DNA of 64,000 nucleotides from CAVSRC01 sp963781775 (lineage in GTDB: Bacteria > Pseudomonadota > Alphaproteobacteria > Rhizobiales > Kaistiaceae): assembly GCA_963781775.1 (NCBI GenBank), contig CAWAHE010000024.1, forward strand, positions 124,001 to 188,000, read 5' to 3'. Shown piece after piece: positions 35,428 through 44,180 of this stretch. Both the position numbers and the translations under genes were made by a program. Under the pieces are notes generated by a model that was not told the origin of the DNA, ran no database searches, and saw only the letters and a program-made list of their open reading frames with translations. Positions within the stretch are counted from its first letter, which is position 1. Each line of letters starts with the position of its first letter.

Positions 35428-35847
35428 TTAGCCCGCGTTGCGGGCGACGCGGCGAACCGGGAGCGGGCCGTCGGGGGCGAGGCGGTCGTTGGCGCCGCGC
35501 AGGCGTCGGGCCAGAAGCCGCATGACGGCAACGGCGAAATCAGGCACTTCGCGGAGCAGGCGGTCGAACGTCGGTTCGTCGATAACGACCAGTTCGGTCG
35601 CCTTCAGCGCTACCGCCGAGGCGCTGCGCGGGCCTTCGTCGATGAGCGCCATTTCGCCGAACAGGCCACCCGGCCCGACCACTTCCATGGCGTGGCCGGC
35701 GCCGCGGATCTCGACCTGGCCGGACCTGACGAGATAGGCGACCCCGCCGTGATCGCCCTTGACGAAGACCACGCCGCCGTCCTCGAAATTGACGGTCGGG
35801 GGATTGGGGCCAACGATCAGATCGACATCGAAACGGGCTTCGCTCAT
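35428..35847 (-). CDS. Cyclic nucleotide-binding-domain protein, copy 2
   Basis: The 139-residue protein is a second single-domain cyclic nucleotide-binding protein. It is clearly paralogous to the one at 32953-33387: both start M(T/S)-x-x-F-D-(I/V)-D and end with an RLLARRLR helix. The cassette here is FGEMALIDEGPRSASA, retaining the conserved Glu and Arg. The start at 35847 has GGAGAGGAAG upstream. It lies upstream of bacA on the same strand (175 bases apart) and divergent from hisS. Partner and ligand are unknown. Confidence 0.85.
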   Translation of the reverse strand: MSEARFDVDLIVGPNPPTVNFEDGGVVFVKGDHGGVAYLVRSGQVEIRGAGHAMEVVGPGGLFGEMALIDEGPRSASAVALKATELVVIDEPTFDRLLREVPDFAVAVMRLLARRLRGANDRLAPDGPLPVRRVARNAG

Positions 35848-36013
35848 CTTCCTCTCCGCTGCGCATGGGCGCGGCGGACGATCTGTCACGCCGGCCTTAA
35901 CGAAGTCTCGTCGGCTACCAGGCGACCTCGCGGCAGGGTTAACCCGCGGAAAGCGGCCGCAAGGCTTTGGCAACCTTGCCGCTCTCTGAACGATGGGATA
36001 GGAACCGCGCGCC

Positions 36014-37472
36014 ATGGCGACCAGCGACCAGAAACCAAAAGCGCGCCTGCCGCGCGGCCTTGTCGACCGTTCGGCGGCCGACATCCGCGCCACCGAGCGC
36101 ATGATGGCGCGCATCCGCCGCGTCTACGAGCGCTATGGTTTCGAGCCGGTCGAGACCCCGCTCATCGAATATACCGACGCGCTCGGCAAGTTCCTGCCCG
36201 ACCAGGACCGGCCGAACGAAGGTGTCTTTTCTTTCCTCGACGACGACGAGCAGTGGCTCAGCCTGCGCTACGACCTGACGGCGCCGCTCGCCCGCTACGT
36301 CGCCGAGAACTACGAGCGCCTGCCCAAGCCTTATCGCAGCTACCGCGCCGGCTGGGTGTTCCGCAACGAGAAGCCTGGGCCGGGACGCTTCCGCCAGTTT
36401 ATGCAGTTCGATGCCGATACGGTCGGCGCCGCCTCGGTCGCCGCCGACGCCGAGATGTGCATGATGGCCGCCGACGCGATCGAGGAACTCGGCATCCCGC
36501 GCGGGCAATACGTCATCAAGGTCAATTCGCGGAAAGTGCTCGACGGCGTCATGGAGGCGATCGGCGTTGCCGACGAGCGCCAGAAGCTGACGGTGCTGCG
36601 CGCCATCGACAAGCTCGACCGCCTCGGCATCGAAGGCGTGCGCGACCTGCTCGGACCCGGCCGCAAGGACGAGAGTGGTGACTTCACCAAGGGCGCCCTG
36701 CTCGACCCGCATCAAGTCGCGACCGCGCTCAAGACGCTCGAAGCGGAAGAGGCCGGTCACGCCTCCATGGCCGAAACGGCCATCGGTCGCGAAGGGACGC
36801 GCCGAACTGGACGAGATCGCCGCCCATGTCGCAGCGGCCGGCTACGGCACGGACCGTATCCGGATCGATGCATCGGTCGTGCGCGGGCTGGAGTACTACA
36901 CCGGACCTGTCTACGAGGCCGAGTTGCTGTTCGAGACCGTCAACGAAAAGGGCGAGCCGGCACGCTTCGGCTCCGTCGGCGGCGGCGGACGTTATGACGG
37001 CCTCGTCGGCCGTTTCACCGCCGACGACGTACCGGCGACCGGCTTCTCCATCGGCGTCTCGCGCCTGCAGGCGGCGCTGGCAGCGCTCGGAAAAGGCGAT
37101 GCCGCCGATGCCGCCGGCCCGGTCGTGGTGCTGGTGCTCGACCGCAATCGCATGGGCGACTACCAGCGCATGGTTTCCGATCTGCGCCGCGCCGACGTGC
37201 CGGCCGAACTCTATCTCGGCGCCGCCGGCATGCGGGCGCAGATGAAATACGCCGACCGGCGCAATGCGCCGCTGGCGATCATCCAGGGCGAGGATGAACA
37301 GGCGCGCGGCGTCGTGCAGATCAAGGACCTCGCGCTCGGCAAGAAGCTCTCGGCCGGCATCGAGGACAACGCCCAGTGGCGGGAGGAGCGGCCGGGCCAG
37401 GAAGAGGTCGCGACCGCCGATCTCGTCGAGGCGGTCAACCGGCTGCTTGGCCGCGGCGAACGGCGGCCCTGA
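36014..37472 (+). CDS. hisS: Histidine–tRNA ligase (single-base frameshift)
   Basis: HisS charges tRNA-His. The first part reads normally, with class II motif 2 YRAGWVFRNEKPGPGRFRQF and the histidine-specific VFSFLDDDEQWLSLRYDLTAPLA. At 36794-36796 the sequence GAAGGGACGC has one G more than the frame needs (expected IGREGRAELDEI). Past it the correct frame resumes with RGLEYYTGPVYE and motif 3 GGGGRYDGLVGRF, and ends at 37472, giving about 485 residues. Uncorrected, the reading would stop at 36997 and lose catalytic motif 3 and the anticodon domain. The gene is essential, so a homopolymer sequencing error is likely. Confidence 0.93.
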
Positions 37473-37478
37473 CCCGCG

Positions 37479-38558
37479 ATGAGCGAGTCATATGAATCGC
37501 TTCGCCGGCTTTTCTCCGATGCCGGTTACGCTTTCGTTGAGCCGCCGATCGTGCATCCGGCAAGCGTGTTCGTAGAACTCGCCGGCGAGGATTTGCGCCG
37601 CCGGCTGTTCCTGACCAACGCGCCGGACGGCACCGAGCTCGCGCTCAGGCCCGACTACACGATCCCCGTCTGCCTGCACCACCTTGCCTCGGGCGCCGCC
37701 AAGCGCAAGGCCGGCTACGCCTATCTCGGCCCGGTCTTTCGGCAGCGCCGCGACGAGCCCGGCGAATTCGTGCAGGCGGGCATCGAATCCCTCGGCCGCA
37801 CCGACCGCATCGCTGCCGACGCGGACGCGTTGAAGCTGGCGCTCGACGCGGTGACGCTGCTCGGCGTCCGCAAGACGACCGTGCGCATCGGCGACTCGGC
37901 GCTGTTCGGCGCCGTGCTCGCCGCCCTCGACCTCAGTCCGCCCTGGCGCGGCCGACTGGCGCGCAATTTCGGCGACCGCGCGCGACTCGACGCGCTGATC
38001 GCGCACGCCAATGGCGGCGCGCCCGTGTACGGGACGGCGGGACGCGGAACACGCGCGGCCGCACGGCGGCACGCAGCCGAACTGCTGGAGGCGACCGGCC
38101 TTGCCACCATCGGTGGACGGACAGCCGACGAGATCGCGGACCGCGTCGCTGAAAAGTCGGTGATCGCGGCGGGCATCGGCGCGCGCCCCGCCAAGGTGCT
38201 CGGTCGCTTCCTCGCCATCGCCGGCTCGCCCGCGAAATCCCTCACGGCATTGCGCACCCTCGCCCGGCGCGAGAGCCTCGACATCGACAAGGCCATCGAT
38301 CGGTTCGAAGCGCGCACCGAGGCCCTCGTCCATCATGGCGTCGATCTGCGGCGCCTCTCTTTCGCCGCCGATTTCGGCCGACGGCTCGACTACTACACAG
38401 GCTTCGTTTTCGAGGTTCACGACACGAACCGGACGGAGATCGGCCAGGTCGTCGGCGGCGGACGCTATGACCGCCTGATGGCCCTGATTGGCGCGGGAGA
38501 AGCCGTGCCCGCAGTCGGCTTCTCGGTCTGGCTCGACCGCATCGGGCGGCCGTCATGA
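37479..38558 (+). CDS. hisZ: ATP phosphoribosyltransferase regulatory subunit
   Basis: HisZ is a catalytically dead histidyl-tRNA synthetase paralogue that activates the short form of HisG. The 359-residue protein retains class II core elements (LRPDYTIPVCLHHL, YLGPVFRQRRDEPGEF, and GGGRYDRLMALIG near the C-terminus) but lacks the anticodon-binding domain. It starts 6 bases after hisS and overlaps hisG by 4 bases, so hisS–hisZ–hisG form one unit. This arrangement is typical of Hyphomicrobiales. Confidence 0.94.
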   Translation: MSESYESLRRLFSDAGYAFVEPPIVHPASVFVELAGEDLRRRLFLTNAPDGTELALRPDYTIPVCLHHLASGAAKRKAGYAYLGPVFRQRRDEPGEFVQAGIESLGRTDRIAADADALKLALDAVTLLGVRKTTVRIGDSALFGAVLAALDLSPPWRGRLARNFGDRARLDALIAHANGGAPVYGTAGRGTRAAARRHAAELLEATGLATIGGRTADEIADRVAEKSVIAAGIGARPAKVLGRFLAIAGSPAKSLTALRTLARRESLDIDKAIDRFEARTEALVHHGVDLRRLSFAADFGRRLDYYTGFVFEVHDTNRTEIGQVVGGGRYDRLMALIGAGEAVPAVGFSVWLDRIGRPS

Positions 38559-39298
38559 GCGCGCCCCTGGTCCTCGCGGTGCCCTCCAAGGGGCGGCTGC
38601 AGGAAGACACCCAGAAGGCCTTCTCCGAACGCGGGCTCGATCTCGTTCGCTCGGGTGCGGCACGGCGCTATCGCGGCCGCATTGCCGGCATCGCCGGCGC
38701 CGAGGTCGCCTACCTGTCGGCGCCGGAGATCGCACGCGAGGTCGGCGCCGGCGCCGTCCATCTCGGCGTCACTGGCCGCGATCAGGTCGAGGAGACCATC
38801 GCCGGTTGGCAGGACAAGGCCGCCCTCGTCGCGCCGCTCGGCTTCGGCCACTGCGACGTCGTGGTCGCCGTGCCTGAGGCGTGGATCGACGTCGACACGA
38901 TGGAAGACCTCGACGACGTTGCCGCCGACTTCCGGCCGCGGCACGGCCGCCGGCTGACGGTGGCGACCAAATACATCAACCTGACCCGCAGCTTCTTCGC
39001 CGGCCACGGCATCGCCGATTACCGCATCGTCGAGAGCCTCGGCGCGACCGAGGGCGCGCCGGCCTCAGGCGCTGCCGACCTGATCGTCGACATCACCACC
39101 ACCGGCGCCACGCTGAAGGCGAACGGACTGAAGATCCTGTCGGACGGCGTGATCCTGAGATCGGAGGCGCACCTGGTGGTCAGCCTCGCGGCGCCGTGGA
39201 ACGCCGACCGGCGCGGTGCGCTGGCCCAGATCGTCGGACGGTTCGGCGCCCCGCGGAAAGAGCGCGACGCGCTCCTGCGGAGCGTCTCGCGCGCCTGA
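38555..39298 (+). CDS. hisG: ATP phosphoribosyltransferase catalytic subunit (short form)
   Basis: HisG joins ATP and PRPP in the first committed step of histidine synthesis. The 247-residue protein is the short, HisZ-dependent form, lacking the C-terminal regulatory ACT-like domain of the long form. Conserved blocks are LAVPSKGRLQEDT at the N-terminus, ATKYINLTRSFF, and the PRPP-binding DLIVDITTTGATLKANGL. Its start overlaps the hisZ stop as ATGA. Histidine feedback would act through the HisG–HisZ complex. Confidence 0.96.
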   Translation: MSAPLVLAVPSKGRLQEDTQKAFSERGLDLVRSGAARRYRGRIAGIAGAEVAYLSAPEIAREVGAGAVHLGVTGRDQVEETIAGWQDKAALVAPLGFGHCDVVVAVPEAWIDVDTMEDLDDVAADFRPRHGRRLTVATKYINLTRSFFAGHGIADYRIVESLGATEGAPASGAADLIVDITTTGATLKANGLKILSDGVILRSEAHLVVSLAAPWNADRRGALAQIVGRFGAPRKERDALLRSVSRA

Positions 39299-39447
39299 GG
39301 GCGCCGCCCCGCACCCGAGCTACTCCAATTGCGACTAAGACGTTAACTCGCCATGCGCCCGTCGCATTGCTGCGATGCAACATTCCCTCTTTTGTGGTGT
39401 TCGAGAGGGCTTATCTTCCGGCTTGAGATTTGAAGGAGAACACCACG

Positions 39448-39609
39448 ATGAACAAGTTTAGCAACGTCTTCACGGGCCTCGCCGAGGGCTTCAAGGCCGC
39501 CCGGTTCCATCACGCCCTGAGCCGCATGAGCGACCGTCAGTTGGCGGACATCGGCCTCAGCCGGGACAACATCTCCCGCCGCGCGCTTGAACTGGCGCAG
39601 ATGCGCTAA
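39448..39609 (+). CDS. DUF1127 small protein (53 aa)
   Basis: This very short gene encodes a 53-residue basic protein with the DUF1127 core RMSDRQLADIGLSRDNISRR, in which LxDIGLxR is the defining motif. The upstream AAGGAGAAC ribosome-binding site is near perfect, about 9 bases before the ATG, and a strong hairpin terminator follows. DUF1127 proteins are abundant in alphaproteobacteria, and some bind RNA or affect phosphate and carbon metabolism. A quasi-palindrome at 39364-39378 may be a regulator site (see findings). Confidence 0.88.
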   Translation: MNKFSNVFTGLAEGFKAARFHHALSRMSDRQLADIGLSRDNISRRALELAQMR

Positions 39610-39634
39610 GCCGGCAGGCACACGGAAGCTTCAG

Positions 39635-39662
39635 AAAGGGCGGCGAAAAGCCGCCCTTTTCG
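39635..39662. terminator. Rho-independent terminator after the DUF1127 gene
   Basis: A 10-bp perfect stem (AAAGGGCGGC / GCCGCCCTTT) with a GAAAA loop is followed by a T on the plus strand. It starts 25 bases after the DUF1127 stop. On the minus strand the hairpin is followed by TTTCTGAAG, so it may also end the convergent NTF2-like gene at 39726. Confidence 0.85.
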
Positions 39663-39725
39663 TATCTATCTCCGGGCAGCAACAAATCGGTCGTTCGGCC
39701 CGGAACCAGCCCCTCGCCGCCGCTC

Positions 39726-40178
39726 CTATTGGAGGCGCGCGAAATTTGCCGCTGCGACCACCTGCCAGCCGTCGGGCGTGACACGGAAAACCATGATCTG
39801 CGGCGAGACCGGTTCGGCAACCTTGCCGTTGATGGTTTCCTTGATGTCGAGCAGGAAGCGGGCGACCACGATGTCACCGTTGCGGGTGACGACCATGTCG
39901 CGATAGGTCGGGGCCGCGGCGATCTTCGGGATGCTCCGGGCGAGATAGTCCTCGAGACTGTATCCGACGCCGTCGCTGCGCTGCACTTGGAACTCCGGCG
40001 CGAGGAACGGCCGCACCCGCTCGGCATCGCCGCTCGCCAGCGCCGCGAAAATCGCATCGAGCGTCTTCGCGGTCTCGGTCGCGAGCGCCGCGTCGTTCTG
40101 CGCAAAAGCGGGCGTGATGGTCTGAAAGGCCAGCACGGCGCCGAGCAGGCTCCCCGCAATCATCTTCTTCAGCCGCAT
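39726..40178 (-). CDS. Exported SnoaL/NTF2-like (DUF4440-type) protein
   Basis: The 150-residue protein has a signal peptide ending near PAFAQ and then a compact alpha+beta cone fold typical of NTF2-like proteins: TLDAIFAALASGDAERVRPF followed by a curved sheet (DIVVARFLLDIKE; QIMVFRVTPDGWQVVAAAN). Members of this group bind small ligands or act as isomerases or hydrolases; no catalytic residue pattern can be named here. Location is periplasmic. It lies 12 bases downstream of the tag gene on the same strand and may be co-transcribed. Confidence 0.8.
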   Translation of the reverse strand: MRLKKMIAGSLLGAVLAFQTITPAFAQNDAALATETAKTLDAIFAALASGDAERVRPFLAPEFQVQRSDGVGYSLEDYLARSIPKIAAAPTYRDMVVTRNGDIVVARFLLDIKETINGKVAEPVSPQIMVFRVTPDGWQVVAAANFARLQ

Positions 40179-40190
40179 CCTTCTTCCTCC

Positions 40191-40832
40191 TCATTCCGGT
40201 CGACGAAAGCTCTTCCGCTCGCGCTCCACTTCGACGCGACAGTAGCAGCCGTCAATATGGTCGTTGACGAGGCCCATCGCCTGCATGAAGGCATACACCG
40301 TGGTCGGCCCGACAAATGTCCAGCCGCGTTTCTTGAGGTCCTTCGACAGGGCGATCGACTCCGGCGTCGTCGGCATCGCCCGCAGCGTCGCCCAGTCGAG
40401 TTTCTTCGGCCGCGTCTTCTTGTCGGGCTCGAACCGCCAGAAATAGGCCGCGAGCGATCCCGCTTCCTTCTCCAGCTCGATGGCGCGGGCGGCATTGTTG
40501 ATGGTCGATTCAATCTTGCCGCGATGGCGCACGATGCCGGCATCGGCAAGCAGGCGCGCAACGTCCTTGTCCTTGAAGCGGGCGACGCGGTGGTAGTCGA
40601 AATCGGCAAAGGCTTTCCGGAAATTCTCGCGCTTCCTGAGAATCGTCAGCCACGACAGGCCGGACTGGAAGCCCTCCAGGCAAATCTTCTCGAACAGGCG
40701 CGAATCGTCGGTGACCGGCCGGCCCCATTCGCGGTCGTGATAGGCCGCATAGTCCGGCGTGCTGCCACCCCACATGCAGCGGCGCTTGCCGTCGTCGCCG
40801 AGCACCAGCCCCTTTTCATCCGGCATCACCAT
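40191..40832 (-). CDS. tag: DNA-3-methyladenine glycosylase I
   Basis: Tag removes 3-methyladenine from alkylated DNA, starting base-excision repair. The 213-residue protein has the family pattern CMWGG, YHDREWGRPVTDDSRLFE, LEGFQSGLSWLTIL and the C-terminal zinc-site region VNDHIDGCYC. Two ATGs occur at the start (MVM); either gives an intact protein. It is transcribed on the minus strand, divergent from the first L,D-transpeptidase across a 238-base gap. Confidence 0.95.
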   Translation of the reverse strand: MVMPDEKGLVLGDDGKRRCMWGGSTPDYAAYHDREWGRPVTDDSRLFEKICLEGFQSGLSWLTILRKRENFRKAFADFDYHRVARFKDKDVARLLADAGIVRHRGKIESTINNAARAIELEKEAGSLAAYFWRFEPDKKTRPKKLDWATLRAMPTTPESIALSKDLKKRGWTFVGPTTVYAFMQAMGLVNDHIDGCYCRVEVERERKSFRRPE

Positions 40833-41070
40833 TCCTGCATCTCCGCGCCGCTTGGCTCACCGTAGTCCATGGGATCCCCATCCGAGTCAGCAGATGCCGA
40901 TAACCCTTTGTTAGCCATGACGGGCGTCAGCGACGATTGATTTACCATTCGCTTGCAAAGCGCCGCTAGCCTCCACCCTCGGAAACGGTCCAACGAAAAC
41001 TCCGGCGTCAGGCAGGCCAATTCCACCACCCGCGGGCAACCGCTTGTCGACGCTTGTATCGAGTACGCCG

Positions 41071-41745
41071 ATGAACCGCTTCTTTCCCACGGTGGCGCTT
41101 GCCGCCTTCGCTTTCGGTATCTTCAACGCCCATGCCCAGGCCCAACCCGCGGGCGACGGGCCCCTGCTGTTGCAGTTGGTCGCGCCGGGCCGCCTCGCCA
41201 TCACCAATCCGCCACCGCAGCGCGCCTCCTTTGCGCCGGCGATCGGCGCACCGCAACCGTTCCGGGCGCCTCCGGCGCGCGTGACCTATGGCCGGTCGAT
41301 CGACCCGGCCTTCATGCCGGCCGTCGTCGCCTACCAGGGCAGCCAGCCCAAGGGCACGATCATCATCGATACAAAGGCGCGCTACCTCTATCTGACGCTC
41401 GGTGACGGCAAGGCCATGCGCTACGGCGTCGGCGTCGGCCGGCCGGGCTTTCAATGGGCCGGCACCCACAAAATCACCCGCAAGGCCGAGTGGCCGGACT
41501 GGGTTCCGCCCGACGAGATGCGCCAGCGTGTGCCCAACCTGCCGGTCAGTATGAAGGGCGGCCCGGCCAATCCGCTCGGCGCGCGCGCCATGTATCTCGG
41601 CTCGACCCTCTATCGCATCCACGGCTCCAACGAACCCTGGACGATCGGCCACGCGGTGTCGTCGGGCTGTATCCGCATGCGCAACGAGGACGTCATCGAC
41701 CTCTACAGCCGGGTCCACGTCGGCACCACGGTGGTGGTTCTCTAG
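41071..41745 (+). CDS. L,D-transpeptidase, copy 1
   Basis: The 224-residue protein has a signal peptide (MNRFFPTVALAAFAFG) and a YkuD catalytic domain with the active-site pattern HGSNEP ... SSGCIRMRNEDV, where the Cys is the nucleophile. L,D-transpeptidases form 3-3 crosslinks in peptidoglycan or attach outer-membrane proteins to it. ATG 41071 is chosen over a TTG at 41044 because the signal peptide begins there. A second, closely related enzyme follows. A GC-rich hairpin separates the two genes. Confidence 0.92.
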   Translation: MNRFFPTVALAAFAFGIFNAHAQAQPAGDGPLLLQLVAPGRLAITNPPPQRASFAPAIGAPQPFRAPPARVTYGRSIDPAFMPAVVAYQGSQPKGTIIIDTKARYLYLTLGDGKAMRYGVGVGRPGFQWAGTHKITRKAEWPDWVPPDEMRQRVPNLPVSMKGGPANPLGARAMYLGSTLYRIHGSNEPWTIGHAVSSGCIRMRNEDVIDLYSRVHVGTTVVVL

Positions 41746-41788
41746 GTACGGGGGAGCGGTCCCGCGTTCGCGGCCGCTCAGGGACGAA

Positions 41789-41812
41789 GGCCGCCCGTTT
41801 CGGCGGGCGGCC
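41789..41812 (+). terminator. Hairpin between the two L,D-transpeptidase genes
   Basis: A 9-bp perfect stem (GGCCGCCCG / CGGGCGGCC) with a 6-base loop lies 44 bases after the first L,D-transpeptidase stop. The following bases (CTCGCCTC) contain no good U-run, so termination may be partial. It probably gives each enzyme its own transcript level. Confidence 0.6.
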
Positions 41813-41916
41813 CTCGCCTCACCATGTCGTGACCACGTTGGCGGTTGCCCGCCGACCCACCTTTTCGGTATCGTTATTTCAACCTATGTCCGCGGCAGAC
41901 ATTCTGGGGGAATGAG

Positions 41917-42579
41917 ATGTTGGTGAAGAGGCTGGCCCAAGCGTTCGTTCTCGGTGCTGCGCTGTTGAGCGCTGGCGTGGCCAACGCGGAAGAAAACCTG
42001 CTCGACGCAATCTTCGGCGGAATCAGCGATGCGCTCTCCGGCGGCGGGGATGGCACTGCCTTCCAGGGACCGGCGATCTATCCCGAGCAGGTGTCACGAT
42101 ATCGCGTCGTCCCCGGCAATTTCCGGCGCACGACCGTCCGCTATCAGACCGGCGAGAAGCCGGGCACGATCATCATCGATCCGCGCGCGCACTATCTCTA
42201 TTTCATCCTCGGCAACGGCCAGGCCATGCGCTACGGCGTCGGCGTCGGCCGCACCGGCTTCGGCTGGCATGGCACCGTTCGCGTCGCCAGCAAGGCCCAA
42301 TGGCCCGGCTGGACGCCGCCCAAGCAGATGATCGCGCGCGAGGCGGCGCGCGGCCACAAGCTTCCCGCCTACATGCCTGGCGGTCAGGGCAATCCGCTCG
42401 GCGCCCGGGCGCTTTATCTGCACGGCAAGGGCGGCGACACCGGCTACCGCATCCACGGCACCAGCGAACCGTGGACCATCGGCCTCAACGTCTCGTCGGG
42501 TTGCATTCGCCTCGTCAACGAGGACGTCATCGACCTCTATAATCGCGCCCGGGTCGGCGCCAAGGTCATCGTCCTCTAG
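41917..42579 (+). CDS. L,D-transpeptidase, copy 2
   Basis: The 220-residue protein has a signal peptide ending near GVANA and a YkuD domain very similar to copy 1. It shares KPGTIIID, GQAMRYGVGVGR, NPLGARALYL and the catalytic HGTSEPWTIG ... SSGCIRLVNEDV. An extra stretch, REAARGHKLPAY, lies near the substrate cleft. It should crosslink peptidoglycan stem peptides or anchor proteins in the periplasm. ATG 41917 is preceded by GGGGGAATGA. It is followed by a clear terminator. Confidence 0.92.
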   Translation: MLVKRLAQAFVLGAALLSAGVANAEENLLDAIFGGISDALSGGGDGTAFQGPAIYPEQVSRYRVVPGNFRRTTVRYQTGEKPGTIIIDPRAHYLYFILGNGQAMRYGVGVGRTGFGWHGTVRVASKAQWPGWTPPKQMIAREAARGHKLPAYMPGGQGNPLGARALYLHGKGGDTGYRIHGTSEPWTIGLNVSSGCIRLVNEDVIDLYNRARVGAKVIVL

Positions 42580-42608
42580 CCAACCCGGACGCGCATATCG
42601 GCTATTCC

Positions 42609-42636
42609 GGGGCGCCCAGCGGGCGCCCCTTTCTTT
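42609..42636 (+). terminator. Rho-independent terminator after L,D-transpeptidase copy 2
   Basis: A 9-bp perfect stem (GGGGCGCCC / GGGCGCCCC) with a 3-base AGC loop is followed by TTTCTTTT. It lies 30 bases after the stop codon and before the MFS transporter gene. Confidence 0.9.
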
Positions 42637-42700
42637 TCGCGGCGACGAGACTATTGGTATCCCTCCCTTCGATTTGCCTACCGCCCGACCGGTCCCCGCG

Positions 42701-44173
42701 ATGAACGATGCCTCACCTCCCCCCGCCCCGCCGGCGCTCGGCAAGGCGGACATTCGCCAGATCATCATCGGCATCATGCTCGCCATGCTGCTGGCGGCGC
42801 TCGACCAGACCATCGTGGCGACCGCCCTGCCGACGATCGGATCGGATCTGAACGATCTCGAACACCTGCAATGGGTGGTGACCGCGTACCTGCTGACCGC
42901 GACGGCAGTCACGCCTCTCTATGGCAAGCTCTCCGACATTCACGGTCGGCGCCCGATGCTGCTTATCGCCATCACCACGTTCATGGTCGGCTCGGTGCTG
43001 TGCGCGCTGGCGCCGTCGATGCTCGTCCTGATCGCCGCACGGCTGATCCAGGGCCTCGGCGGCGGCGGCCTCATCGCGCTCGCCCAGACCATCGTCGCCG
43101 ACGTCGTGTCGCCGCGCGAACGGATGCGCTACCAGGCCTATTTCGCCAGCGTGTTCGTCACCTCGAGCGTCGTCGGGCCGGTCATCGGCGGCTTCTTTGC
43201 CCAGAACCTCCACTGGTCGCTGATCTTCTGGATCAACCTGCCGCTCGGCATTCTGGCACTGGCCATGACCTATGGCGTGCTCAAGCGGCTGCCGCGCCAC
43301 GAACGCAAGCACAAGCTCGACGTCGCCGGCGCGCTGTTGATGGCGGTGGCAGCGACGACGCTGCTGCTGGCGCTGTCGTGGGGCGGCAGCACGTATCCCT
43401 GGGGCTCGCTCCAGGTTGTCGGCCTTCTGGCGATCTCGGTGATCGCCTGGGGCCTCTTCGCGGCCCGCCTGCTGACCGCGCCGGAGCCGTTCGTGCCGTT
43501 GGCCGTCCTGTTCAACCCGGTCGTCGGCACTGGCACCGCCGCCAATTTCTTCGTGGTCGGCACGATGGTCGGTCTCTCCATTTTCGTGCCGATCTATTTC
43601 GAAGCGGTCATGGGCCTCTCCGCCAGCGAATCCGGCTTCTCGCTCATCGCCCTGATGGGCGGCACAGTGACCGGCGCGCAGATCGCCGGCCGCATCATGG
43701 TGTGGACGGACCACTACAAGCGCGGGCCGCTGGCCGGCATGTTACTGGCCATCGTCGGCGCGGCGCTGCTCGCCGCCCGGTCCGGCGCCATGCCGCTCTG
43801 GGAGATGGAAGTGCTTCTGGTGGTGACCGGCCTCGGCATGGGCACGATCTTCCCGGTGACCACCGTGTCCATCCAGAACGCGGTGCAGCCACACCAGCTC
43901 GGCACCGCGACCGCGACGTTCAACTTCTTCCGCTCGCTCGGCAGCGCCATCCTCGTCGCCGCTTTCGGGGCGATCTTCCTGGGCAGCCTTACCCTCGGCG
44001 GGGCGCATGTCACCTCATTGCACGCGCTGGTCGCCGAAGCGGCGGCGAACGGCGCGCCAATCGCCCCGGTCTTCCGCAAGATCTTCGCCGCCGCCGCCGG
44101 CGCGCTGGCCGTCGGCTTCGTCTTCTTCCTCTTGATGGAAGAGCGGCCGTTGAGGGGCCGGGCGGGCGAGTAG
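42701..44173 (+). CDS. MFS transporter, DHA2 (EmrB/QacA-like) drug:H+ antiporter
   Basis: The 490-residue protein has about 14 membrane helices. It shows the DHA2 markers LDQTIVATALPTIG in helix 1, WVVTAYLLTATAVTPLYGKL followed by SDIHGRRPMLL (motif A), and VVGPVIGGFF (motif C, antiporter type). It should export drugs or other amphipathic compounds using the proton gradient; the actual substrate is not evident, and no membrane-fusion partner is adjacent. ATG 42701 is preferred over an in-frame TTG at 42674. It converges with malate synthase. Confidence 0.92.
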   Translation: MNDASPPPAPPALGKADIRQIIIGIMLAMLLAALDQTIVATALPTIGSDLNDLEHLQWVVTAYLLTATAVTPLYGKLSDIHGRRPMLLIAITTFMVGSVLCALAPSMLVLIAARLIQGLGGGGLIALAQTIVADVVSPRERMRYQAYFASVFVTSSVVGPVIGGFFAQNLHWSLIFWINLPLGILALAMTYGVLKRLPRHERKHKLDVAGALLMAVAATTLLLALSWGGSTYPWGSLQVVGLLAISVIAWGLFAARLLTAPEPFVPLAVLFNPVVGTGTAANFFVVGTMVGLSIFVPIYFEAVMGLSASESGFSLIALMGGTVTGAQIAGRIMVWTDHYKRGPLAGMLLAIVGAALLAARSGAMPLWEMEVLLVVTGLGMGTIFPVTTVSIQNAVQPHQLGTATATFNFFRSLGSAILVAAFGAIFLGSLTLGGAHVTSLHALVAEAAANGAPIAPVFRKIFAAAAGALAVGFVFFLLMEERPLRGRAGE

Positions 44174-44180
44174 CGCCCGC

